A stretch of 64,000 nt of DNA from Opitutaceae bacterium (GCA_016711225.1 JADJTK010000009.1:263182-327181); one strand, 5' to 3'; positions 10,294 through 21,185 are shown, numbered from the stretch's first letter. Translations and numbers: made by a program. The notes: generated from the letters alone by a model not told the origin.

Positions 10294-11202
10294 ATGTCAC
10301 TCGCCCTTATTTTTTCCGGTCAAGGAGCGCAGAAGGTCGGCATGGGCAAAAGCCTCGCCGACAATTCGCCCACCGCCGCGCGGCTCTACGCCCGCGCCAA
10401 TGAGGTTCTCGGCTGGGACTTGGCCAAGACCTGCTTCGAAGGCCCCGACGAATTGCTCGTGCCCACTCGCGTCTGCCAACCGGCGCTCTTCGTTCACGGC
10501 TACACGCTCTATTCTCTCCTCCAGGAGCAGGGCCGTCTGAATGATCTGACCACGGTCCTGGGCCTGAGCCTGGGCGAGGTCACCGCGCTGACCGTCGCTG
10601 GAGTCTTCGATTTTGACACCGGCCTGCGCGTGGTCGCCGAACGCGGTCGCCTCATGCAGGTGGCCTGCGAGGCCACCCGTGGCGGCATGGCCAGTATCAT
10701 CGGAGAGGATTTGGCCAAGATCACCGACCTCTGCCATGAGTTCGACATCGAGGTCGCCAATCTCAACTGCCCGGGCCAAGTCGTCGTCTCCGGCGAGAAG
10801 ACCAAGGTCGACGCCTGTGTGACCGCCGCCAAGGAGCGCGGCATGAAAAAGGTGATCTCGCTCAACGTTGCCGGCGCCTACCACAGCCGCCTGATGGAAC
10901 CGGCCCGCGCCGAGTTCGCCCAGTTCCTCCAAGGTGTGTCGTTCAACGCCCCGCGCGTGACGGTGCTCACCAATACCACCGGCAAGGCCGTCTCCGATCC
11001 CGCCGCGATCCGCGAGGCCCTCATCAAGCAGGTCGTCTCCCCCGTACGGTGGGAGGAATGCATGCGCGAAGCGGCCGTGCTCGGCGCCTCCGAATTTTGG
11101 GAGTGCGGCCCGGGTGCCGTCCTCGTGGGCCTGGCCCGTCGCATCAATCGCGAATGGCCGACCCGTACCTTCAACGAATTTCCCGATCTCTCCGCGGCCT
11201 GA
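10294..11202 (+). CDS. fabD: Malonyl-CoA:ACP transacylase FabD
   Basis: Transfers malonyl from CoA to acyl carrier protein, priming type II fatty acid synthesis. 302 residues from the ATG at 10294; this start puts the conserved N-terminus (LALIFSGQGAQKVGMG) at residues 3-18. The nucleophile motif is GLSLGE with Ser92 (the usual GHSLGE has Leu for His here), and the catalytic His is in GAYHSRLM (His197). QPALFVHGY and the C-terminal EFWECGPGAVL are typical. First gene of a tight fabD-lepA-lepB run (24- and 14-base gaps). Confidence 0.95.
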   Translation: MSLALIFSGQGAQKVGMGKSLADNSPTAARLYARANEVLGWDLAKTCFEGPDELLVPTRVCQPALFVHGYTLYSLLQEQGRLNDLTTVLGLSLGEVTALTVAGVFDFDTGLRVVAERGRLMQVACEATRGGMASIIGEDLAKITDLCHEFDIEVANLNCPGQVVVSGEKTKVDACVTAAKERGMKKVISLNVAGAYHSRLMEPARAEFAQFLQGVSFNAPRVTVLTNTTGKAVSDPAAIREALIKQVVSPVRWEECMREAAVLGASEFWECGPGAVLVGLARRINREWPTRTFNEFPDLSAA

Positions 11203-11225
11203 CGCCCGGCCGACCCCCAGCCCGC

Positions 11226-13025
<1,800 letters not shown>

Positions 13026-13038
13026 CCGGAAGAATTCC

Positions 13039-14328
13039 ATGTTCAGCTTCCTCATGACCCAGTCCGCCCGGGCGCGGCGCGATGCCAAGAACTGGCTCGA
13101 GGTGGCCGACAAGGTCTTCCACTACCGGCGCGACGAGCTGTCCGAGCCCGACCTGCAGGCGCTCAATCAGCGCCGCGAGGAGCTGCGCGCGCGGGTGCGT
13201 GGCAAGGCCGACGCTGCCCAGATCAAGCTGGGCATCGAGGCGTTGGAGCAGGCCCTGCATCGCACTGGCGGCCGCGTGTATCCGAAGGGAGCGATGGCCG
13301 ACAACGTCGAGTTCTTCCTCGCGGCCTCGATCATCATCCTGGGCATCCGCGCCTTCTTCGTGCAGCCCTTCAAGATCCCGACCAACTCGATGTGGCCGAC
13401 CTATTTCGGGATGAAGCACGAGGTCTATGCGGAACCCGCACAGGCTCCCGGGGCGGTGGCGCAGATTTTCCGGCTGGCGGCCTTCGGGGCGACGCGCCGT
13501 GAGGTCGTGGCACCGACCGCGGGCGAGTTGCGGATCCCGTTCCAAGCGGGCGAGAGCCGCATCACGGTGCCGGCCGGACTGGTACCCGGGCGCAAATGGC
13601 TGGTGGTTCCGACCACCGTCAAGGAGTACACGCTGTTCATCGGCGAGGAGCCCGTGCGTTTTCGCGTGCCGGCCGACTTCGATTTCGACACCCTGGCAAT
13701 CGAGGCGTTTTTCGGGGGCCAATACCGCGGTGCCGAAACGATGATGGCGCTGCAGAAGGCAGGAAAACTGGGCGAAAAGTTCTACACCATCCAGGATCGC
13801 AGCTCGCGGAAGAGCGTGCGCACCCATCTGCTTGGGACCGGGAAGACGGTGCGCAGCGGCGAGATTGCGCTTAGCTTCGATGTGCTTACCGGCGACCAAC
13901 TCTTCGTCGACCGGTTCAGCTACAACTTTTTCAAACCCGAGGTGGGGCAGGGGTTCGTGTTTCGCACCGGCAACATCAAAGGCATCGGTCAGGACCAGTA
14001 CTACATCAAGCGGCTCGTGGGCACGCCCGGCGACACGCTGCAGATCAAGGAGCCGGTATTATTGCGCAATGGCAGTGCTAACACCGGGGCCGAGGCCTTC
14101 GATCTCAACGCCAAGCGCGCCGGCCTGTATCGCGGCTACCAAGCCTCCGGGTTGCTCGCGGCCGGCCAGCTAGTGACCGTCCCCAAGGACGAGTACTTCG
14201 CCCTCGGCGACAATTCCTACAACAGTGCCGACGGCCGAGTCTGGGGTTTCGTGCCGGCCAAGGATGCCATCGGTCGGCCGTTGTTCATCTATTATCCGTT
14301 CACCAAGCGCTGGGGACCGGCGCGCTGA
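13039..14328 (+). CDS. lepB: Signal peptidase I (LepB), with extended insertion
   Basis: Inner-membrane serine/lysine endopeptidase that removes signal peptides from exported proteins, such as the Ig-repeat proteins at both ends of this window. 429 residues, about 100 more than E. coli LepB. A charged, probably helical cytoplasmic region (1-90) precedes one membrane helix (about 93-112, EFFLAASIIILGIRAFF). Box B with nucleophile Ser is PTNSMWPTY, Lys box D is QYYIKRLVGTPGD, and box E is FALGDNSYNSADGR. The extra length is a beta-rich insertion between the Ser and Lys boxes (about 130-290), a periplasmic elaboration. Confidence 0.95.
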   Translation: MFSFLMTQSARARRDAKNWLEVADKVFHYRRDELSEPDLQALNQRREELRARVRGKADAAQIKLGIEALEQALHRTGGRVYPKGAMADNVEFFLAASIIILGIRAFFVQPFKIPTNSMWPTYFGMKHEVYAEPAQAPGAVAQIFRLAAFGATRREVVAPTAGELRIPFQAGESRITVPAGLVPGRKWLVVPTTVKEYTLFIGEEPVRFRVPADFDFDTLAIEAFFGGQYRGAETMMALQKAGKLGEKFYTIQDRSSRKSVRTHLLGTGKTVRSGEIALSFDVLTGDQLFVDRFSYNFFKPEVGQGFVFRTGNIKGIGQDQYYIKRLVGTPGDTLQIKEPVLLRNGSANTGAEAFDLNAKRAGLYRGYQASGLLAAGQLVTVPKDEYFALGDNSYNSADGRVWGFVPAKDAIGRPLFIYYPFTKRWGPAR

Positions 14329-14682
14329 GTGGGTGTTTGCTAGGCGACGGTTTTTGCCTGGCGGATGATCCGTTTGGCCAGGTTCACCGGAACACTCGCC
14401 ACAAGCGCGGACGTTTTCCCTTGGAGGGCGAGGTTTTGCCCGAGCCGGTTGTGGGATGGGCGCGGTGAACCGGAAGATTGGCGCCCGCGCGAAGCGGCAG
14501 ATTCGGGCCTCGGCCAGGAGCTAGAACCTGAAGGTTGTCCCCCGTCTTCTGGATCCAGCCATCTGCCGCACAATAAGCGTTATGTCTAATCAAGGTGGGC
14601 GCCGATTCTGCTTCACCATTTGCTCAAAACGCCGAATCCATTCTTCCCCGCCAAGTCCAACCGTGCATGCTCCCAATCGCGC
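14329..14682. other. Intergenic region with possible degraded ORF remnant
   Basis: 354 bases between lepB and malQ. A minus-strand frame ending at 14340 gives a plausible C-terminal helix (VNLAKRIIRQAKTVA) preceded by non-protein-like, Ser/Pro/Arg-rich residues, so at most the tail of a degraded gene. I see no tRNA, terminator with a T-run, or riboswitch. Confidence 0.3.
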
Positions 14683-16245
14683 ATGAGCTCTCCCTCCGCT
14701 GCTCCGCTCTTCAACTGGCTCGACCACCGCGCCGCCGGCGTCCTGCTTCATCCCACTTCCTTTCCCGGACCCTACGGCATCGGAACGCTCGACTCCAACG
14801 CCGCGCGTTTCCTCGATTTTCTCGCCCGCTCCGGCCTCCGCTACTGGCAGGTTTGCCCGCTGGGCGCCACCGGTTACGGCAACTCGCCGTATCAGTCCTT
14901 CTCGGCCTTCGCCGGAAATCCCTACCTGATCGATCCGGCGCCGTTGCTGGCTGCCGGGCTGCTCCAACCGCCTGAATTGACCAAGCTGGCCGCGTTGCCC
15001 GCTGATCGCGTCGACTTCGGCGGTATCTGGCAGCTCAAATGGCCCGTGCTCCTGGCCGCTGCGGAACGTTTCCAGGCTAAACCCGTCACCTTGCCCTACG
15101 GCGACTTCGCCGAATTCTGCGCCGCTCAGGCCCATTGGCTCGACGACTACGCGTTCTTCCTCGCTCTGAAGGACCACCATGCAGGTCGGCCCTGGTGGGA
15201 ATGGTCCGCCGAGCTGCGCAACTTCGAGCGCGCGACCAAATCCCCACTGCGCCGCACTTTGGCGGCCAAGATCTTCGCCCACCAATTCCTCCAATACCTC
15301 TTCTTCGGCCAATGGCGGCAGCTGCGCGCCCGGGCGGCCAAGCTCGGGATCCAGATCGTGGGCGACGTGCCCATCTTTGTCGCCCTCGACAGCGCCGACG
15401 CCTGGGCGAACCCGGGGCTCTTCCTGCTCGACCCGGCCACCCGGCGCCCGACCTTCGTGGCCGGCGTGCCGCCCGACTACTTCTCGGCCGACGGTCAGCT
15501 CTGGGGCAACCCGCTTTACGATTGGCCCGGTCATCAACGCACTGGTTACGATTGGTGGCGTCGCCGGATGGCGGCGACGTTCGAACTGTGCGACGTGGTC
15601 CGAATCGACCATTTCCGTGGCTTTGAGAGCTACTGGGCGGTGCCCGCCGGCTCGCCCAACGCCCGCAAAGGCAGCTGGGAACAGGGGCCGGGTCTCGAGC
15701 TCTTCTCCGTGCTACGGGCCGCCTTTCCACAGGCCAAGATCATTGCCGAGGATCTCGGCGTGCTCACCCCCGAGGTCATGGCCCTGCGTGAGGCCACCGG
15801 CTTGCCCGGCATGTCGATCTTCCAGTTCGCCTTCGGCGGCGACGCCAAGAACCTCTATCTGCCGCACAATCACACGCAGAACAGCGTGCTCTATCCCGGC
15901 ACCCACGACAACGACACCACGCGTGGTTGGTATGCCGCGGCCGATGAGAAGACCCGTGACCATGTGCGCCGCTATTTCCGTGTCAGCGGCGCCGAGATCT
16001 CCTGGGATTTCATCCGGGCTGCCTACGCCTCGCCGTGCCGCCTGGCCATCTTCGCGCTGCAGGATCTGCTCAACCTCGATACCTCTGCGCGCTTCAACAC
16101 CCCCGGTCTGCCCGACGGCAACTGGGAGTGGCGCTACCGCCCCGAGCAGCTCGAGGGACTTGAACGCAACACCGCGCCCTATCTCCGTGAATTGGGCGAG
16201 CTCTACGGGCGGTTGCCGACGCCGGAGAGGAAACCCAAAGCGTAG
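14683..16245 (+). CDS. malQ: 4-alpha-glucanotransferase (amylomaltase) MalQ
   Basis: GH77 disproportionating enzyme that transfers glucan chains between malto-oligosaccharides and glycogen-derived dextrins in the cytoplasm. 520 residues from the ATG at 14683, placed just before SSPSAAPLFNWLDHRAAG; a further in-frame ATG lies upstream, without family support. Conserved GH77 segments: PYGIGTLDSNA, GATGYGNSPYQSFSAFAGN, VPPDYFSADGQLWGNP, nucleophile Asp in VRIDHFRGF, acid/base Glu in IAEDLGVLTPE, and transition-state Asp in GTHDNDTTRGW. Isolated monocistronic gene, convergent with oleB. Confidence 0.95.
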   Translation: MSSPSAAPLFNWLDHRAAGVLLHPTSFPGPYGIGTLDSNAARFLDFLARSGLRYWQVCPLGATGYGNSPYQSFSAFAGNPYLIDPAPLLAAGLLQPPELTKLAALPADRVDFGGIWQLKWPVLLAAAERFQAKPVTLPYGDFAEFCAAQAHWLDDYAFFLALKDHHAGRPWWEWSAELRNFERATKSPLRRTLAAKIFAHQFLQYLFFGQWRQLRARAAKLGIQIVGDVPIFVALDSADAWANPGLFLLDPATRRPTFVAGVPPDYFSADGQLWGNPLYDWPGHQRTGYDWWRRRMAATFELCDVVRIDHFRGFESYWAVPAGSPNARKGSWEQGPGLELFSVLRAAFPQAKIIAEDLGVLTPEVMALREATGLPGMSIFQFAFGGDAKNLYLPHNHTQNSVLYPGTHDNDTTRGWYAAADEKTRDHVRRYFRVSGAEISWDFIRAAYASPCRLAIFALQDLLNLDTSARFNTPGLPDGNWEWRYRPEQLEGLERNTAPYLRELGELYGRLPTPERKPKA

Positions 16246-16263
16246 GTTCAGCGATCCGTGCCG

Positions 16264-16322
16264 CGTCCTGTCAGCCAGGACGCCGACCGGGCCGAGGCCA
16301 CCTCGCCGCGGTGGACTACATC
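16264..16322. repeat. Palindromic intergenic repeat, copy 1 (related copy at 57.6 kb)
   Basis: Two hairpins between convergent malQ and oleB: CGTCCTG-tcagc-CAGGACG (7-bp stem) and, 20 bases on, GGCCACCTCGCCGCGGTGG. A related arrangement (GTCCTGT, then GGCCACC...GGTGGCC and CTAC) is found at 57.56-57.63 kb, also between convergent genes. No T-run follows, so it is not a standard terminator; probably a dispersed repeat family that may help end transcription. Confidence 0.5.
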
Positions 16323-16396
16323 AATCAGCCAGCCGCGCCGCCGGGGCTCATCCGGAAGCGTGTGCGAGCATGCTACCTACGAACTCGTACCGCTCT

Positions 16397-17272
16397 TCAC
16401 CGCGCCAGAAATTCGGCGATGCGCGGGATCAGCTTATCGCCGGCATCCTCGAGCACGTAGTGTCCGGCGTTCGCGTAGTACTCGATCTCTGCATGCGAAC
16501 AAACGCTCTTCCAGCGATTGAGGAAATGCTCGGTGAAACAGAAGTCGTGACCGCCCCACCCGATCAAAATCGGTTTGGCCCGCAGCCATGCCAGATCGGT
16601 GCTGATCTGCTGCATGATGGCGCGGCTCGGATGATCCTGCTCCATGGGGATGTCGCGGATGAATCCGTGCACCGCCACCCGCGAGCTCCAGTTAGGATAC
16701 GGTGCCAGGTAGCCGGCGCGCACCGCCGGCGAGAGTGGCTTGGTCACCGTCATGGTTGTGGCCGGGCGGACAAAGCCGTTGAGTCCGCGCACAATCAAGG
16801 CGCCGAGCACGCGTGAACGGCACAGCGCGATTCGGCCCGGGATGTTCACGTCGGGGAACGCCGCGGTGTTCATCAACACGATCTTGCCGGTGATATCGGC
16901 GGCCCGCGTGGCCACTCCCATGCCGATCGCGCCACCCCAATCGTGCACCACGAGGTGGATGCGCTTCAGCCCCAGATGGGCGATGAGCTTCTGGATGTCG
17001 GCGACGCGCCGTTCGAGCCGGTACGGATAATCCTCCGGCTTGTCCGATAGGCCCATGCCCACGTGGTCCGGTACGATGCACCGCATGCGCCCGCGCAGGG
17101 CGAGCACGACGTTGCGGAAGAGGAACGACCACGTCGGGTTGCCGTGGAGCATCAGCACGGCCTCGTCGGTGCGCGGGCCCTCGTCGAGATAGTGCATCCG
17201 GATGCCGGCGCCCACCTCGAGAAAGTTCGATTCGAACGGATATTCGCTGCGCCAGTTTTCCATGTTCAACAT
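16397..17272 (-). CDS. oleB: OleB, beta-lactone decarboxylase (alpha/beta hydrolase)
   Basis: Haloalkane-dehalogenase-like alpha/beta hydrolase. In long-chain olefin biosynthesis OleB decarboxylates the beta-lactone made by OleC to a cis-olefin. 291 residues. Oxyanion/entry motif LHGNPTWSFLFRN, nucleophile Asp111 in VVHDWGGAIG, acid Asp in GWGGHDFCF and His in NAGHYVLED. The ATG at 17272 overlaps the oleA stop by seven bases; a second ATG nine bases on (MENWRSEYPF) is equally possible. Overlap with oleA is the main reason to prefer OleB over a generic dehalogenase. No oleC or oleD follows: the next gene is convergent malQ. Confidence 0.85.
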   Translation of the reverse strand: MLNMENWRSEYPFESNFLEVGAGIRMHYLDEGPRTDEAVLMLHGNPTWSFLFRNVVLALRGRMRCIVPDHVGMGLSDKPEDYPYRLERRVADIQKLIAHLGLKRIHLVVHDWGGAIGMGVATRAADITGKIVLMNTAAFPDVNIPGRIALCRSRVLGALIVRGLNGFVRPATTMTVTKPLSPAVRAGYLAPYPNWSSRVAVHGFIRDIPMEQDHPSRAIMQQISTDLAWLRAKPILIGWGGHDFCFTEHFLNRWKSVCSHAEIEYYANAGHYVLEDAGDKLIPRIAEFLAR

Positions 17273-18300
17273 TCCAGAACGAGCATCACGCAATTGATTC
17301 CGCTGCCGATACCCAGCAGCCCGACACGCTGTCCGGTGGTGATGAACCCGGATTCCCGTGCCTGCGCCAAAGTAAACGGCAACGCCACCGAGCCGGTGTT
17401 GCCGAAGTTCTCAAAGGTTGAAAAGTCCTTCGCCGCATCCAGTCCGAGGGTCTCGTAGAGTCGGCGGCGGTGCATCACCCCGACCTGGTGACAGACGAAG
17501 CGGTCGAAATCCTTCTCCGTGTAACCGAGCTCGCGGCCGAGATCGCCCCAGGTCAGTCGCGCGGTTTCCACGCCCGCGACGAGCAACTGCTCGGAGTCGG
17601 TCTGCATGGCGAGCGCCTCACCCTCGGCGCGATCGCCCATGCAAAGCGCGCTGTGTTCGCTGGCCGCCCGCGCTACGCCGCCGACCAGTCGCGGGCTGCC
17701 CGCTGGCGCCAGATCGCGATGACAAAGCACCGCTGCCACCGCGCCTGAGCCGATGGTGAGATTGGCGAAGTACGGTTTGATCTGCTGCCGATCGAGCGGG
17801 CTGGTGCACAGCCGGCGGATCGTCTCCTCGACGAGAGGGCCGCCGTTCTCCCCGCAGGCAACGATGCCCGCGCGAATCTGGCCCGACTCGATCATGCCGC
17901 CAAGCAGCGTGCAGGCGTTGAGGAACCCGAGACAGGCGTTGGAGAGGTCGAGCACCTGCATCTGGGCCGGGAGCCCGGATTCACGGTGCACGAAGGCCGC
18001 CGTCGCCGGCTCCAGCATGTCGCGCGACACCGCACCATGGACGAGCATCTCCAGCGCGGCCACCGGCACGGTGGTCTTCGCGAGCGCCGCACGTACGGCC
18101 TGGGCGCTGGCCTGGGAGGGGCGCGTACCCGGTTCCCAGAAACGCCGCTCTTTGATACCTGTCATGAGCTCCAAGCGGCCAAACGGCAGCTTGAGTCGCT
18201 CGTAGAGGGGGCGCAGCCGCTCCTCCAAAGCCGCCGAGGTCAACACGACCGGAGGCAGCGCGGTGGCTAGGGATTCGAGAACGACGTTCTTGAAGCGCAT
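17266..18300 (-). CDS. oleA: OleA, thiolase-fold 3-ketoacyl synthase for head-to-head acyl condensation
   Basis: FabH-like thiolase. OleA joins two acyl-CoAs head to head to a beta-keto acid, the first step to long-chain olefins. 344 residues. Nucleophile Cys123 in DLSNACLGFLNAC, His in FVCHQVGVMHR, Asn in FGNTGSVALPF, plus the OleA-like segment LMTGIKERRFWEPG and the long N-terminal lead typical of OleA rather than FabH. It starts four bases after the fabI stop and overlaps oleB, so it is part of a fabZ-fabI-oleA-oleB unit. A FabH role is less likely given the oleB partner. Confidence 0.85.
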   Translation of the reverse strand: MRFKNVVLESLATALPPVVLTSAALEERLRPLYERLKLPFGRLELMTGIKERRFWEPGTRPSQASAQAVRAALAKTTVPVAALEMLVHGAVSRDMLEPATAAFVHRESGLPAQMQVLDLSNACLGFLNACTLLGGMIESGQIRAGIVACGENGGPLVEETIRRLCTSPLDRQQIKPYFANLTIGSGAVAAVLCHRDLAPAGSPRLVGGVARAASEHSALCMGDRAEGEALAMQTDSEQLLVAGVETARLTWGDLGRELGYTEKDFDRFVCHQVGVMHRRRLYETLGLDAAKDFSTFENFGNTGSVALPFTLAQARESGFITTGQRVGLLGIGSGINCVMLVLEC

Positions 18301-18304
18301 CGGG

Positions 18305-19117
18305 TCAGCTTCTCGTCTCCGGACGCATGGCGAGCCGGATGACCTCTTTGTCGAAGTAGTTCATCCCGAGGCCGGCATCGACGACCATCGTGGTGCCGTT
18401 GATGCCGCTGGAGCGCGCGCTGAGCAGGAACAGCGCGGCATTGGCCACCTCCTGCGTCTCCAAATTGCGGCGGCGGAAGGTCAGCTTTTCGGCGTAGAGG
18501 TAGCTCTCGACATAGCCCGGGATGCCCGAACTGCTGGCGGTTTTCAGCGGACCGGCGCCCACGGCGTTGAACCGCACCTCGGTGTCCGCGCTAAACGACT
18601 TGGCGAGGTTGCGCACGATACCGTCGAGCGCGGCCTTGATCGGCGACATGTAGCCATAGTTTTCCGCCGTCACCAGCAGCGAGGAGATGCCCATCGCCAC
18701 CACCGAGGCGTCGGGGGCCAAGTACGGTTTGAAGGCCCGGGCCAGCTCGACCAGCGAGAAGGCCGAGATCGTGGTGGCCTGCAGAAAATCGGCACGCTTG
18801 GTCTCATGGAACGGCTTGAAACCCTCCGCGTAGTTGGCGAAGGCCACCGAGTGCACGATGCCGTGGACCGGTCCGAACTTCGGGCCCACCTCGGCCGCCA
18901 GCGCGTCGCAGGCGCCGTCGCGTTCGAGATCGCACACGAAGACCGGGGCCGTCGGAGCCAACTTCTGCACCTCGGTGCGGCGTTTTTCCGAATGCACGCT
19001 GTAGAGCACGCGGGCACCTTCGGCTTCGAGCGACTTCGCCACATGCCAGGCGACGCTCTTCTTGTTGGCCACACCGGCGACGAGCACCGTCTTGCCGGCC
19101 AGTCCCAGGAAACTCAA
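18305..19117 (-). CDS. fabI: Enoyl-ACP reductase FabI, TTG start
   Basis: Last reduction of each type II fatty acid elongation cycle; NAD(P)H-dependent SDR. 270 residues. There is no ATG or GTG at the right place. A TTG at 19117 gives SFLGLAGKTVLVAGVANKKS, the standard FabI N-terminus, with a good GGAGG six bases upstream inside fabZ and a TTGA overlap with the fabZ stop, so I chose it. Catalytic Tyr-x6-Lys is in NYGYMSPIKAALDG; cofactor loop VAGVANKKSVAWHVA; C-terminal MVVDAGLGMNYF. Reading-frame continuity upstream of the TTG is only the fabZ gene out of frame. Confidence 0.93.
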   Translation of the reverse strand: MSFLGLAGKTVLVAGVANKKSVAWHVAKSLEAEGARVLYSVHSEKRRTEVQKLAPTAPVFVCDLERDGACDALAAEVGPKFGPVHGIVHSVAFANYAEGFKPFHETKRADFLQATTISAFSLVELARAFKPYLAPDASVVAMGISSLLVTAENYGYMSPIKAALDGIVRNLAKSFSADTEVRFNAVGAGPLKTASSSGIPGYVESYLYAEKLTFRRRNLETQEVANAALFLLSARSSGINGTTMVVDAGLGMNYFDKEVIRLAMRPETRS

Positions 19118-19560
19118 GTTGCACCTCCGGGGGTCTTCCAGGCCACGGCGAAGTCGACACTGAGCACGCGCTTGTCGCCTGATTTGATGCTGCCCGCCAT
19201 CATGGTGAAGCCGCCCACGATTTCTTTGATCTTGGTAGTGATCTCGATCGTTTCGCCCGGGAATACCGGGTTGCGGAAGCGAACGTCGCTCACCCGGGCC
19301 AGCAGCGGCACCCCACCCTGCTCCCCTGCCCCGGCGGCCTTGGCGCGGCGCGCCATCAAGAGGGCGCCGGTCTGGAAAACCGCCTCGCACAGCAGCACGC
19401 CCGGCGTGATCGGCTGGCTGGGATAGTGCCCACGGTAGAAATCCTCGTCGGCGCGGAACGTGCGCCGGGCCACCAGGGAGTCGGCCGTCTCGCTGACGAT
19501 TTCGTCGACAAAGAGGAACGGCGGGCGGTGCGGGATGAGATCGGTGACGGAGTCGGACAT
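19114..19560 (-). CDS. fabZ: 3-hydroxyacyl-ACP dehydratase FabZ
   Basis: Hot-dog-fold dehydratase of type II fatty acid synthesis, converting beta-hydroxyacyl-ACP to trans-2-enoyl-ACP. 148 residues, normal size. N-terminal LIPHRPPFLFVDEI is diagnostic; the catalytic His and Glu lie in GHYPSQPITPGVLLCEA. First gene of the fabZ-fabI-oleA-oleB run; its stop overlaps the fabI start, so it supplies both message and ribosome for fabI. Alone it could be a related hot-dog protein, but the FabZ signature plus fabI makes the call firm. Confidence 0.93.
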   Translation of the reverse strand: MSDSVTDLIPHRPPFLFVDEIVSETADSLVARRTFRADEDFYRGHYPSQPITPGVLLCEAVFQTGALLMARRAKAAGAGEQGGVPLLARVSDVRFRNPVFPGETIEITTKIKEIVGGFTMMAGSIKSGDKRVLSVDFAVAWKTPGGAT

Positions 19561-19651
19561 GGCGGGAGGTGAAGGGCGAGAAGCTAGAGGGAGAACCTCC
19601 CCCGCGGAAAGTCTTACTTTCGCCCGTTGCGCAGCTCCGCAGTTCGGGCTG

Positions 19652-20269
19652 CTAGGTCACTGCGACCAGCCGCTTCTCCAACACCACAATCGAGTGCAGC
19701 CCGCGACCAAACAGCCAGTTGGCCCAGAACGGATAGAGCCCGAGCTTCGTCACGCTCTGTGACACCACCAGCCCGGCACGTCGATAACCGGCCGCCCACT
19801 GCGCGTGGCTCCAGTAATTGTACGGTAGCGCCACACCAAAGCGGGCGTTGCCGACCCAATCCATGAAACGCAGTGTCGGCCCGGCCAACAGGCCGTTCCG
19901 GCAATGGTCTTTGATGATCACGCACCGCCGGGCGACTCGAGCGGCTTCATCCAGGAGAACCTGTGGATCCTCAGTGTGGTGCAGCACGTCGACGAACAGG
20001 ACCACGTCGAACGAGTTGTCCGCATACGGAATGCTCTTCCCATCGAACGGCGTCACCGGGATTTTGGTCTCCCGTCGAACCAGTACATCAATACCGCGAA
20101 TCTCGACACCTGTCTTCTGGCTTTGAATCGCCTGCGCGATGCTTCCGTCGCCCGTGCCGACATCGAGCACCGTGCAACCGTCGGGGATAAGCGCAGCAAT
20201 GTGCCCGACCAGCACGCGTTGGCGGCGGGGAAAGACTTTCCCTCCGTGGAGGGTGTTGAGGAGCGACAT
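19652..20269 (-). CDS. SAM-dependent methyltransferase, class I, substrate unknown
   Basis: 205 residues. The SAM-binding glycine loop is VLDVGTGDGSIAQAI (about 34-48), an acidic residue ends beta 2 (GIDVLVR), and motif II/III segments are NSFDVVLFVDVLHHTEDP and LLDEAARV, typical of the methyltransferase type 11 group acting on small molecules or lipids/quinones. The C-terminal part has aromatic-rich stretches (PYNYWSHAQW). It lies 91 bases downstream of the fabZ start on the same strand, but upstream in transcription, so it could belong to the same unit. No reliable substrate clue. Confidence 0.8.
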   Translation of the reverse strand: MSLLNTLHGGKVFPRRQRVLVGHIAALIPDGCTVLDVGTGDGSIAQAIQSQKTGVEIRGIDVLVRRETKIPVTPFDGKSIPYADNSFDVVLFVDVLHHTEDPQVLLDEAARVARRCVIIKDHCRNGLLAGPTLRFMDWVGNARFGVALPYNYWSHAQWAAGYRRAGLVVSQSVTKLGLYPFWANWLFGRGLHSIVVLEKRLVAVT

Positions 20270-20343
20270 GTCAGGGAGAGATTGCGCGCGTCTCGCAGCG
20301 GTGGTTGCTTCTGCGCGGTGTCGGAGGCCACGTCAATCGCCGG

Positions 20344-21024
20344 TCACCGGTTGTGCAACGCGCGGGCCAAGGCGCAGGAGTTGGCGTCGATCGCCTGCCC
20401 TTGCCGGTAGCGGGTGAGCAACTGCACCGAGCGCTGCGCCAGCATCCGGCGCACCTCGCGCCGCTCGCCCTTCACCCGAGGGATGACCATGTTGTCGTAG
20501 CCGGTGGTCTGGTGGCGCATCCACGCGATGGTGGCCGCCTCGGCACGCTCTTCTATCGGGATGCGCTCGGTGCGCGCCACAGTGCCGCTGCCCACCGGCG
20601 TGGCGTGGTCGGCGATCCGCTTGGCCATCACCTCGGCCACCTCCCGGTGGACCGGATGAAAGGCCAGGAACGTCAGCACCGCGGCACGGAAATCCTCGAC
20701 GTAGCCGACCTGTTCTTCAGCGCGGCGCTTGCGGCCGGCGTCGAGCTTGCGCTGATAGGCCGGATCCATGCGCTCGACGAGCAGCTCCGCCCGCAACGCC
20801 TCGATCCGCGCGGCCGGCGCCCAGATACCGCGCGAGAAGCGCTTGTTGCCCTTCACTTCGATCATGGTCCAGGTGGGGCCGTCGGCCTTGATGCGCCGGC
20901 TGAGCGCGGCATCGCCAGGCGCGAGCAGGCTCCAGTGCTCGGGGACGTTGAGCACGCGCCCGTCCGCGCAGAGCACGCGGCGGGGCGTTGAAAACGGTCG
21001 GACTTCGCGGGTTTCGGTCGGCAC
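20344..21024 (-). CDS. DUF2293 domain protein
   Basis: About 226 residues if the GTG at 21024 is used; no ATG with coding character is available, so the start is tentative. The C-terminal part matches my memory of DUF2293 (WMRHQTTGYDNMVIPR, GERREVRRMLAQRS). The N-terminal part has RVLCADGRVLNVPEHW and a charged helical middle (RAELLVERMDPAYQRKLDAG). Highly basic overall, which suggests nucleic acid contact, but no function is established. Between the methyltransferase and the beta-CASP nuclease on the same strand. Confidence 0.65.
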   Translation of the reverse strand: MPTETREVRPFSTPRRVLCADGRVLNVPEHWSLLAPGDAALSRRIKADGPTWTMIEVKGNKRFSRGIWAPAARIEALRAELLVERMDPAYQRKLDAGRKRRAEEQVGYVEDFRAAVLTFLAFHPVHREVAEVMAKRIADHATPVGSGTVARTERIPIEERAEAATIAWMRHQTTGYDNMVIPRVKGERREVRRMLAQRSVQLLTRYRQGQAIDANSCALARALHNR

Positions 21025-21185
21025 AGGGTCGAGGCAAAGGCCTGCGCGCCCAACCTCAAGCCCGGAGCACTTGGATGCCCGGCCGACCCGAGAATCGGAC
21101 GGAGTCAAAATGCGGCCGTTACAGAAGCTAGGCCCCCGGCCGGCCGGGGAATATCGGGAAGAAACTGGCCCGCCCCTCACCTCGG

